Assembly: GCA_043228905.1 (NCBI GenBank)
Contig: JBHGNT010000002.1
Span: forward strand, 17,670,001-17,734,000
Direction: 5' to 3'
Source: Azolla caroliniana
Taxonomy: Eukaryota; Polypodiophyta
Length of the DNA stretch: 64,000 bases
The position numbers and the translations under genes were made by a program. The notes below the pieces were generated by a model. The model saw only the letters and a program-made list of their open reading frames with translations. It searched no databases and was not told where the DNA came from. Every line of letters begins with the position of its first letter. The first letter of the stretch is position 1. Positions 23,901 through 33,252 of the stretch are shown here, piece after piece.

Positions 23901-24403
23901 TGTGTGAGGACGTTTACTGTCGACAGGTGTTTTCGGACTAGATGACATCCATTCCACCTTGTTCTCTGCCTATTGCAGATGTAACCGGGTGTGCCAAAAT
24001 TGTGTTGTTTGGCCGACAATCGATTACTGTACATAGCCAACACAATTGTCAGGAATAGTACTAAAGCAGAGATGGAATTAGTACTAAGAAGAGTAGTACT
24101 ATTAGTACTAAGAGGACGGGACTGCGTAAGATTCACGAGAGAGAGGAAGTGAGAAGACGAGAGAGAGAGAGATAGGATGATGACAACAATTCTTATATTA
24201 TATGAAAGATAAGTACAAATCGGCTAAGAGGCTTAAGACTGGTGTTGAACCAATTTGGTTCAAAACAATGCCTTGTGCCTCCTTTTATAGTGTTTTTAGG
24301 AATAATCCTGAAGCTTCTAGAATGTTTCAGAGAGATCTGGAATATACATCAATTTTCTATGATAAAGCATAAATGAAAATAATATCCTACAAATTACAAT
24401 TCA

Positions 24404-24456
24404 TAGTCTAATGGTAAGAGCTCGACCCATGTAGCATAAGGTCATGGGTTCGAGTC
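24404..24456 (+). repeat. tRNA-like Pol III boxes in chromovirus LTR
   Basis: Box A TAGTCTAATGG (24404-24414) and box B GTTCGAGTC (24448-24456) fit their consensus sequences perfectly, 33 nt apart. The same segment is in the other LTR of B (about 29642-29693) and, diverged, in both LTRs of A. It lies at the 5' end of the LTR, antisense to the element. Confidence 0.65.
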
Positions 24457-24483
24457 TTGCCATATCATGACACTATCTCCCCC

Positions 24484-27400
24484 TTAAACACGACGAGTGG
24501 AACGAGTCAGCACTATTTGCGGACCGGGTTTGTCTGGATACTTTCGGTGGAAATCAGCAAGAAGATCTTGTGCATTGGCAACATGCTCGACGGGTTCCCA
24601 AGTACGTTCGCTCGGACTATAACCGAGCCAATCAACCAAGTAATAAAGTTTGTTGCGAACAAGTTTGGAATCGAGGATGGCAGCAACTTCATACTCCGGG
24701 CCGGCGTCCAACTCCAGCGGGGGCGGCGGTGGTGTCACATGATCGGGAATGGTGTTTGCTTTATAAGGTTCAAGAAGAGAACAATGGAAAACCGGATGTA
24801 TCTGAAGCTGCGGAGGGAGATCAAGGCGGAAGGTGACATCATTAATCTTCCCCGTAATACGGAAAGGACCGAGTCGTCGATAATCCAACTTGTCGCACGG
24901 TCGAGTAGTCTTGATGTGACGACGTAAGAGCCATACTCGATCTCCGATGGCAAAAGAGGAGGGAATCCGATGACGATCCGCATAAGTCTTCTGTGTGTGT
25001 TGAGCATGACGAAGGTGAGTAGAGAGATCCATCTGGATCTTGCGTAGCCTCTCCAAATGATCCTCGGCACGAGGGTTGGTAGGTAGCTCCGGAGAGTCGA
25101 TCACCGACCAGCGAGGATGGAAACCGGTATAAGCGAAAAATGGGGAGACTCGAGTCGAGGAGTGAATAGCATTATTATACGCAAACTCCACAAAGTGGAG
25201 AATCTCGGCCCAATCGTCCTGTTGATAACTCAGGAAACATCGGAGATATTGCTCCAACGTTTGGTTTGTTCGTTCCGCCTGCCCGTTGGTCTGAGGATGT
25301 GATAGCCGGAGGAGAGGTTGCAGGAGACCTTGAGCATCTTGAAGAGATGCTGCCAAAATTTGGAGACAAATTGTGGGCCTCGGTCATTGATAATATTGTC
25401 TGGGAGGCCATGATGCCGAAATACCTCACGCATAACAAGAGCGGCGGTTTCCTCGCTAGAGATGGCTTTAGTACATGGCACAAAATGTGCCATCTTCGTA
25501 TATCGATCGACGACGGTTAGGATAGCATCGAACCCCTTCGAGACCGGCAGATCTGTGATAAAATCAAGACAAATATACTGTCATGGCTTACTTGGAATCG
25601 GTAAAGGTTCCAACAAGCCATATGGATGGTGTCGTGGCATCTTTGCTCGGCAGCAAGCATCACAGGTCCGAACGTAGTCGTCGACAAAACGGCGCATGTG
25701 GGGCCACCAAAAAGATCGATGCACTAGCTCCAACGTCTTAGTACTACCGAAATGTCCCGCCGTATGGGTGTCGTGACAATGTTGGACGATTTGAAGGCGA
25801 CAGGAGCAATTGGGGACATATACGCGTTTTTTAAAGAATAACAAACCATCATGATATTCGAATTGTCGGTAGTCAATTCCTGGTTGTTGAGACTGAGAAC
25901 AGGATGCCCGAGAAGTATCAATGTGCACCAGGATGTCTTGAGCAAAACTATCTGTCTTCAAGGTTGCACGTATGTCATCAGTAATCCGTGAATCATCAGG
26001 GTGTGAAAAATCCGCGTCGTGTGCAATCGTGTTGGTCCCAAGATTACTTGCTTTTGATTATCAAATGTTGCGTCACCAGGACGAGGTGCAAGATATGAAC
26101 GCCGTGATAGTGCATCTGTTTTTCCTTGCTGCTTCCCCGGTCGATATGTGATTTTGAAGTCGAAACGCGTGAGGAATTGCGCCCACCGAGCTTGCCGTCG
26201 ATTTAGTACGCGAGCGTTCTGAAAATAAGCAAGATTTTTATGATCGCTAAAGACAATGAACTGATGTGGAGAGCCCCCTAAGAAATGCCGCCATTGTACA
26301 AATGAATCCACGATGGCTAATAACTCCTTGTCATGTATTTCGTAGTTGATTTCTGCGACATCGAATTTGCGCGAATGGAAAGCCACCGGATGCAACTCTT
26401 CTTTATCGCCTTGTTGAGAAAGGATGCTACCGAGGGTGAAATCTGATGCGTCAGCCTCTATGATGAATGGTTTGCTTGTATCCACATGAGCTAGAATCGG
26501 TGCTGATGTAAAGGCTTTCTTAAGATGCCGAAAAGCCATATCTGCTTCTATGGACCAAAGAAATGCTTGGCCCTTCTTCGTAAGTTGTGTGAGAGGTAAA
26601 ATAATCTTCGAGTAATCCTGTATAAACTTATGGTAGAAGTTAGCAAAACCTAGAAAACATTGTACATCTCGTACCGACCGTGGAATTTGCCACTCTAGTA
26701 CAGTTTGGATTTTAGCTGGATCCATGGCGATGCCCTTTGAGGAGATGACGTAGCCTAGAAATTCCACTTGCTTGCAGTCAAAGCAACATTTTTCTAGCTT
26801 GGCATAAAGACCATTCTCGCGGAGTCGCTTTAGTACTAATAGTACATGAGAATCGTGCTCTTCCTGGGTCTTCGAATAAATCAATAGATCATCCAGATAA
26901 ATGATCAAACAGATCCAAGAGGTCTCTGAATATATCATTTGCCATGTGTTGGAAGACTGCGGGTGCATTGGTTAGGCCAAACGGCATAACAGTATACTCG
27001 AAATGCCCATACCGCATGCGAAAGGCGGTCTTCCACTCATCTCCCGGTCTGATCCGCACGAGATTATATGCTCCTCGTAGGTCGATTTTAGTAAAAAACT
27101 TGGCACCATTAACTCGCTCTAAAAGACTTAATATAAGAGGAAGTGCATACCTATTCCGGATGGTGACTTTATTCAATCCACGGTAATCAACGACAAGATG
27201 AAGTGAGCCATCTTTCTTCTTGACAAAGAAGATGGGTGCACCGGCCGGAGATTTTGAATGGCGGATGAACCCGCTTGCCAAGTTCTCCTCTATGTAGGCT
27301 TGAAGGACTTCTAACTTGGTGGGTGACTAGTTGTAAATTGGTCCCCATGGTGGCTCGGTTCCTCATTGTAAATCGATGGGACAGTCATAGGGACGGTGAT

Positions 27401-28059
27401 GAGGAAGGGTACCGGCTTTTACCTTGTCAAATACATCGGCATAAGAATGATATTTTGCTGGAAGTTGTACTGAGGAGTCCTTCTTAATAGTGCTGGAAGG
27501 ATGTACTGATATTGCAAATAGGAACATTGCCTCCTTGGGTCCTTCTTCGCGTAGTTGATGGAGTGAAATGGTCGAAACTTGGTGAGTTGATTCTTGGGGT
27601 GGTCGATATTAGACTTCTCTTGTTCTCCAATCTATGGCTGGATTATGTAATTCAAACCAAGGTAATCCTAGGACAATGGGATGCTCTGGACTACTAATTA
27701 TATTAAATGATATTACACACACAAAACTACCTAGGACAACTTGAATGGGTTCTGATTCTTCTACAATATTCCCGGAAGCAATGGGACGACCATCAATGTC
27801 TACTACAGATGCGGGACAAGGAAGTTTTCTTAAGGATATCTGAGAAGCTTGCGCAAAATTTCGATCCATGAAACAGGAATTAGCTCCGGAATCTAAAAGT
27901 GCTAGGACGGGTACTGGGGGATTACTTTTAGTACTAACAATGACTTGGGCTAGGAACACATTGCTAACTTGCTTGGAAGGAATGGAACCACTAATGGGCT
28001 GTACAGATCTAGGGCTGTTGTCCAACCAAACGGCTCCTATTTTGGCTGGACTCAATCGT
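24484..28059 (-). pseudogene. Chromovirus B protease-RT-RNase H-integrase-chromodomain
   Basis: On the reverse strand: protease with LALLDSGANSCFMD (28055-27609), RT palm with [17 protein letters not shown] and catalytic [12 protein letters not shown] (27281-26850), RNase H with IIEADASDFTLGSIL and DKELLAIVDSF, and integrase zinc HCHDTHTAGHF then CDACC (25961-25581). The integrase core has NDRGPQFVSKFW and NGQAERTNQ. The chromodomain (YYLVDWLGYSPSERTWEPVE) is near 24510-24700 and would bind histone tails to steer integration. Defects: a stop between protease and RT near 27325, a 2-nt loss near 26940 just before YLDD, and a stop near 25580. Its frame begins at the -1 register from gag. Confidence 0.88.
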
Positions 28060-29209
28060 TTAACTCTTCATCTAATTGACTAAGGATTTCAAATTTATTT
28101 GAGATACTTGGGCTCTTAGTACTATGAATACTATCAAACACTCTATTAGTACTATTAATACTATCAGACACTCCTAAGGGAAGAATTGATTCGGGTTTAG
28201 TACAAGCTACAATTTGATTTACCTGTCTTCTTGGCCTATGGGGACAATTGATTGCGATATGCCCTCGTCCACCGCAATAAAGACATAATCGATTTGAACG
28301 TCGTCGTTGCTTTTCTTCTTCCGATAACGGGCCGCGTTGACGCATGGTATCGATCTCCATCGGTGTTGAAGTATTTGCTTGAGGTATGTCTCGTGCAAAT
28401 GGTCTAGCCGCGACTGCGGCGTAAGTGGGCTCTGGCCTAGCGCGTGGTATCTGTAATTGACGTTCCGAATGCCGTTTGAAGAGGCGGTTGTCACATCGGA
28501 CCGCTCGACTGATTGCCTCCGTAAGAGACTTTGGTTCTTCGGGGAAGGTTAGAAGTAGATCTTTGACATCATTTCGCAGGCCATAGCGAAACTGCTCCCT
28601 TAGTGCTTGATCATCCCAGGGTATGTCGAAAGCGAGTAGGCGGAAATCCGCCGCATAGGCAGAGGCTGGACGATCGCCTTGACGCAATCGCCGGATCTTG
28701 TTGATCGCCGTCCTGATGCTGTCGGTGTCTCCAAAGCAGGCTTTGAACTCACTAATAAAATCTTCAAAGTTATTAAGCAAGGGCGATTGTTTTTCTAGAA
28801 GCAGAGCGAACCATGCTAAGGCTGAGCCGCTAAGCAACGTGCCTATTAAGCCAACTCGGGATGCATCAGTGGGGTATCGGGAAGGATGCATTTGGAGGAC
28901 TAATCGTACCTGATTAAGGAATCCCCTGAATTGCGATCGCGTTCCATCAAATTTCACAGGAAGTCCAATCTTCGGCTCTTTATGAAATCCTTGGGGACTT
29001 GATCCTTGTTCTTGCAATTCCGCTTCGAGTTGTTGCACCCGTAACGCTAACTCCCCATGTTGTTGCTGCGTTTGTTGCTTTTCTAGAGCGATTTGTTGTA
29101 GATCCCCTATCAGCCGTTGGTTTTCTTGTTCCAGGGCAACAAACTTTTCTTTTAGGCACTGTAACTCGGAGAAAACGGATTGATATTCTTGGGCGCTAAC
29201 AGTAGCCAT
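28052..29209 (-). CDS. Chromovirus B Gag, intact 385 codons
   Basis: Structural protein that would package element RNA. ATG at 29209, TGA at 28054-28052. Residues about 10-70 form a Q/E-rich coiled coil (LEQENQRLIGDLQQIALEKQ). The capsid-like core includes VKFDGTRSQFRGFLNQVRLV and LLNNFEDFISEF. The zinc knuckle LCLYCGGRGHIAINCPH (CX2CX4HX4C) is near 28250-28300. The length suits the Tf1/sushi Gag class. Just before the stop is GTTAAAC (28064-28058), which would shift ribosomes by -1 into the protease frame. The start follows the leader closely after the primer site and has no upstream rival. Confidence 0.85.
   Translation of the reverse strand: MATVSAQEYQSVFSELQCLKEKFVALEQENQRLIGDLQQIALEKQQTQQQHGELALRVQQLEAELQEQGSSPQGFHKEPKIGLPVKFDGTRSQFRGFLNQVRLVLQMHPSRYPTDASRVGLIGTLLSGSALAWFALLLEKQSPLLNNFEDFISEFKACFGDTDSIRTAINKIRRLRQGDRPASAYAADFRLLAFDIPWDDQALREQFRYGLRNDVKDLLLTFPEEPKSLTEAISRAVRCDNRLFKRHSERQLQIPRARPEPTYAAVAARPFARDIPQANTSTPMEIDTMRQRGPLSEEEKQRRRSNRLCLYCGGRGHIAINCPHRPRRQVNQIVACTKPESILPLGVSDSINSTNRVFDSIHSTKSPSISNKFEILSQLDEELND
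28058..28064 (-). promoter_or_regulatory. Possible -1 ribosomal frameshift heptamer
   Basis: In gag phase the reverse strand reads G TTA AAC, then GAT TGA. A -1 slip on GTTAAAC gives CGA TTG AGT CCA, which is the protease frame. The same heptamer and spacing are kept in chromovirus A (18257-18263). GUUAAAC is a known functional slippery heptamer in nidoviruses. A downstream RNA structure was not tested. Confidence 0.5.
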
Positions 29210-29271
29210 AGTAGAGGGAAAAGCATAGGAGGATGAGGGAGAACGACAAGAAGGCTGGAGGAAAGAGGAAA

Positions 29272-29283
29272 AAATTGGTTCAA
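29272..29283 (-). promoter_or_regulatory. Self-priming type primer-binding site of chromovirus B
   Basis: Two bases after the 5' LTR the sense strand reads TTGAACCAATTT. It does not resemble the usual plant tRNA-Met site. It is perfectly complementary to AAATTGGTTCAA in the LTR (29493-29482), which starts about 33 nt after TATAAAA (29526-29520). This is the layout of Tf1-type self-priming. The same pair occurs in chromovirus A. Confidence 0.65.
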
Positions 29284-29714
29284 ACTGTCAGGAATAGTAC
29301 TAAAGCAGAGATGGAATTAGTACTAAGAAGAGTAGTACTATTAGTACTAAGAGGACGGGACTGTGTAAGATTCCCGAGAGAGAGGAAGTGAGAAGAGGAG
29401 AGAGAGAGATAGGATGATGACAACAACTCTTATATTATATGAAAGATAAGTACATATCGGCTAAGAGGCTTAAGACTGGTGTTGAACCAATTTGGTTCAA
29501 AACAATGCCTTGTGCCTCCTTTTATAGTGTTTTTAGGAATAATCCTGGAGCTTCTAGAATGTTTCAGAGATATCTGGAATATACATCAACTTTCTATGAT
29601 AAAGCATAAATGAAAATAATATCCTACAAATTACAATTCATAGTCTAATGGTAAGAGCTCGACCCATGTAGCATAAGGTCATGGGTTCGAGTCTTGCCAT
29701 ATCATGACAACAAT

Positions 29715-30108
29715 AAGTCGAACGTTCCGATCCGAACATTCTATCAAGATGATTGTGATAGAAGGATGGATAAACAAACTAGTAAGTACATATATGCACA
29801 TACGTAATACGCAGTTGTACGAACCGAACAACCTTTCGATAGATAGAAGTTGTGTTCGAAGGGGCATGTTGAGAGTCAAATTCAACTTCCCATAGAAATA
29901 GGTTTCACACTAGCTCATGGACATACCATACTAGTTTTGTAAATATTAGAAAGGGCCCTTGCCCTAGTTTAGTTGGTATTTAAACCAACCCTTTGTAACC
30001 TTGTTACTGTTGGAACTACTATACTGTTTTCTTGTTAAAAGCTCTCTCTCTCTCTCTCTCTCTTTGTTGTACACACACACACACTCAATCATCTTCCACT
30101 GCATTATA
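29715..30108 (+). other. LTR remnants, partly unresolved
   Basis: Positions 29715-29866 continue whatever chromovirus B inserted into, probably the G3 5' LTR. From 29867 (after GAAGGGGCA) a TGTTGAGAGTCAAATTCAAC stretch begins that looks like a copia LTR start. It has a TATTTAAA box near 29982, a CT tract at 30043-30062 and a CA tract at 30070-30082. No gene is supported; the 60-codon frames are shadows. Confidence 0.4.
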
Positions 30109-31079
30109 CCACCAACTCCCTTTCTTTACAAATCCGAACGTGGAGGAAGAACATGGCAACGTGAAAGAGGCATCGGACGAGGACCCGATCGATGACGGAT
30201 CAGGAGAGTTCGAGTGAAGAACGAACCAGAATCCTCACAACTTCATTGCTCGACACATACCAGAGGATGTGCGGTTTCGTGGGGGTGGATGTCATGAAGC
30301 ATTTTGGCCATAGAAGAAAAGGGAATCAGACGTGTGTGGACGGGGGTGTGCAAGGATGCACACGTGGACACGAATGAAGCCTTATGTACATAAAGCATTG
30401 TAAATAACATAGGACTAATAAGTACTAGGCAGTATGATTTGAATGGGTACTTTAATGTCCCATAGAAATGAAGGGAAGAATCTCTATCGAAAATGGCTTA
30501 CTTGAGTACTAATGTAATGGCCACTCCTTGAGCTATAAAAAGGGGAGGACGGAGCGGGGGGGGGGGATTCGATCGTTGAGGAGGCGGAAGCTCTGTCAGA
30601 TTGCAGGGTCGACTGCTCATTTCCTACTTTCTACCTGTCGGTCATTGTACTGTGAGGCCTCTGTTCGTGTTAGAGGCTCTTGTGCTCCTGACGAGCATTT
30701 TTGCCTGTGTTCGTGGAGATTTTGAAGCTCTCTTGCCGCCCGAGTCCATTTGTATTTCTCTTGCTATAAGCTAATCATTTGTCTCGTTGTTTTCCGGTTT
30801 TCTTGTGTCTTTTTACCTCTGCTCATTTTCTTGTCTTTGTTCCCTTCCTCCGCGTGCATAACCGAGCATCCGAGCCCGTGTGGTGATCGTCCGGAGTCCG
30901 GCAATAGGTCCGGAACAACATACGTACCTGAGCCCGTGTGGTCATCGTCCGGCATCCGGTGAATAGGCTGACCCGTGTGCCGGAGAAGTTATCTGGAAAT
31001 CAATCCGAATAATCATTTCACACTCTCTCACTCTCCTTATCGACTCCTTTGTTCAAGACCCCGGTGGACTTTCGCGATA
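30109..31079 (+). mobile_element. 3' end and LTR of a TR-GAG-2-like element
   Basis: A purine-rich GAGGATGTGCGGTTTCGTGG followed by GGGTGGA leads into an LTR start at 30290 (TGTCATGAAGCATTTTGGCC). That start resembles the TR-GAG-2 LTR. TATAAAAAGGGG is at about 30534, and a run of ten G lies near 30558. The LTR end (TTCAAGACCCC to TTCGCGATA, 31079) also resembles TR-GAG-2. Positions 30109-30289 are interior with no identifiable protein. The 5' part of the element is missing. Confidence 0.55.
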
Positions 31080-32838
31080 GAGGCCTTCTGGATCTCATCT
31101 TGTATTTCCCATTCCGATGCCTTTGCTTTGTTGCGCGTGGAGACATGCTGAACCTCCATTGTTATGGTGTTGATTGTTGGCTCCTTACCCTTGTCTCGTC
31201 ACAGACATTGAGTGGCGTAATGTCCAGGTTGTTGGCAATTAAAGCAATGTAGGCTCAACTCGCCTTGTTCAACAGTTGGCGGGGTGGCTGGCTCTGGTTG
31301 TCCCTCGGGTTCATCCTGGGGTCGAGATCTGTATTGATATTGCTGCGTATAATGGGGCTTTGGTCGATTATCCCGTCGGTTGTTATTCGGCGCCATTTGT
31401 CAAGCATGGGTGAAATTCTCCTCCATCTAACGCGGATTTTGAGGTCGTCAGTTTTCCCCATAGTTTTTGGGTTCGGCGTGGCCACCCCTATTGTTCGTTG
31501 GTTGTCGATTTTCTTATCAGGGTACGTACTCATTGTCATAACGATCCTCACATTAGTATTCGTCTTCCCAACTATAGTCGTTTCCCCAATACCGATCCTT
31601 TTCATGTCGGGCCCGTTCATTGTAACGGGGACGTTCCTCATCCCTATACCGACCTATTTGTCGGAAGCGGTAATCCAGCTGCTGTCGGATGTTCTGTGGT
31701 TCGATTCGCTGAACCAGTTTCATGGGTCAGTTCAAGAGGTTATATTCACATTCGTTGAACCACTGCCATGGGTCTGTTTAGGAGATTGCTGACAGAAACA
31801 CACTTCGTCGTCCTTGGGCAGGGTTCACTGCAAGGTTGCCGTGGACATGCTCCCACTTGTTTGTGCATTATCCATATTCAGTACGTGATTCATGACCTCA
31901 TCGAGGGTTTTGCTTGTTAAATCAACCACCACTAGGGTCGTCCCTAGGGGCTTGTGAAGGGAGGACAAAAATGTTTCTTTAAGTTCGTCCGCTGGGGGTG
32001 GCCGCGTCAGCTGGCGCCGGAGACCTTGGAAACGAATAACAAATTGTGGAACGGTTTCATGGGCGTCTTGGTAGATCGCATAAAACTTACTCATTAGTTC
32101 ACATGTGGGATCCGCTAATGGAATAGTCAGAGGAACTTGTGCTTCAAATGTTCGAAATTTGGGAATTCTACAAGGTCGTGTTGCGAATACAAGTTTGTCG
32201 CCTACACGTCCAAGGATAACCCGAACTCGGCTATCTTCAACACGTTTCGCGTCGGCTTCCACTAGGCGTTGAGAGACATGGTTGGCTTGCCATGTGGTTA
32301 GGAAAGCACGCACATGCACCTCTGCGTCTAGTTCATCATTGTATTGAGGGTACGGGTATAACATTGTGTCAGAGTCGTGGATGTCGGATCTATCCCTGAT
32401 AGGGTTGTTAACGCAGTTGATAGTGTGTTGGATGTGATCGTCGTTGTAATCGACCTCCGAACTACTGCCACTGGTTGTTCCAGTCTCGTACTACACCTTG
32501 GAAAGGACTTCTGGCACTGGGTGGGCTTATTCGGTGAGTGTGGATTTTACCATACTTTCTTTGTGATCTGGTAGTGGAACGTCTAGTAGAAACTGTTCCA
32601 TGGGCTTAGGTGCTACCTTTGCCATGTGTCGGGACTCTGGCCGAGTGTGGGGTTTGCTTCGGCGTGGGATCTCTTTGTTTCCGTGTTGACTAGACGACAT
32701 CCATCCCCCTATTGTTTTCTATGTAATCACAAATCGACTAGGTGTGCCAAAATTGTTAGCCCTCCGGGAGCCCCTCTGAACTCCTGTAGCTCGACTTCCC
32801 TTTTCTTCGATTATTGGAGGGCTTTGCGGAGTTGGTTG
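31080..32838 (-). mobile_element. G2 (left copy): gypsy LTR end, primer site and gag
   Basis: On the reverse strand: an 85-bp LTR end (32838-32754, finishing GGGCTAACA), a primer-site-like ATTTTGGCACACC (32753-32741), a leader, then Gag down to about 31200. The sequence 32430-32838 is repeated almost exactly at 56068-56322 plus 59836-59993, which shows where TR-GAG-1 later split the right copy. The right edge joins copia C4 without a normal target duplication. Confidence 0.75.
31199..32364 (-). pseudogene. G2 Gag with CCHC knuckle
   Basis: The reverse strand 32364-31825 encodes a capsid-type Gag (YPQYNDELDAEVHVRAFLTT, then CELMSKFYAIYQDAHETVPQ). After shifts, a basic Q/P-rich stretch leads to CFNCQQPGHYATQC, a CX2CX4HX4C knuckle at about 31205-31245. 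It resembles the Gag of G3. No protease or pol follows, because the element is truncated at 31079. Confidence 0.7.
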
Positions 32839-33252
32839 CAAGCAATAACACAAGAGATAGGAAGAAGATAACAGGGAGAGAGAGAGAGATCAAGAATCAA
32901 CAGTTGTATTTCTCACATCATATGACTTGTGGTTACAATGTGTATATAAAAGAGAAAGGGTAGTTACAAAACGTTTTTATAAATGAGGGTATTTTACGAA
33001 TATTTATTTATTACTTTATTTATCATAATATGTTTTATTTTTTACTCCTAATATTATACTTTATTTTATATTCTAACACCACCCCATAAAATAAAGTGTT
33101 TATTTTTCTATATTGATCTTACTAATACTAAGACCAATTTTATTACAACAATTCCAATGTTTTTGTTGTGGTACTGGCTTCGTCAAAAAATCCGCCCACA
33201 TTGTTGTAGTAGATGTATAATGTAAAGACATTTCTTTTGCTTCTACCAACTC

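Larger units (their letters stand above)
12950..24046 (-). mobile_element. G3: decayed gypsy element split by chromovirus A
   Basis: Reverse-strand gypsy. Gag is at 23900-22317, and protease through integrase at 15332-12950. The two parts were one region before chromovirus A inserted (duplication TTTGC at 15328-15332 and 21779-21783). A primer-site-like ATTTTGGCACACC lies at 23988-24000 on the reverse strand, and the 5' LTR starts at 24001. That LTR is in turn cut by chromovirus B at 24046. The left end is cut by the TRIM-like element. Related to G2. Confidence 0.75.
24047..29709 (-). mobile_element. Chromovirus B: near full-length Tcn1/sushi-like Ty3 element
   Basis: LTRs at 24047-24472 (3') and 29286-29709 (5'), 426 and 424 bp, with ends TGTCA/TGACA. 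A perfect 5-bp duplication ACAAT flanks it (24042-24046 and 29710-29714). The polypurine tract AAGGGGGAGATAG lies beside the 3' LTR near 24473-24486. The order is gag, protease, RT, RNase H, integrase, chromodomain. The Gag type (GLPVKFDGTRSQFRGFL, then SPLLNNFEDF) resembles fungal Tf1/Tcn1 and vertebrate sushi elements more than standard plant chromoviruses. A few stops and shifts break pol. Confidence 0.92.

Noticed and set aside
24404-24456. Functional tRNA gene
   Set aside because: Only the A and B boxes are recognisable. I could not form a convincing acceptor stem, and the segment is repeated in every LTR of the family.
31265-31792. Plus-strand 175-codon hydrophobic frame as a membrane protein
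   Set aside because: Antisense of the basic, Q- and P-rich part of the G2 Gag on the reverse strand.
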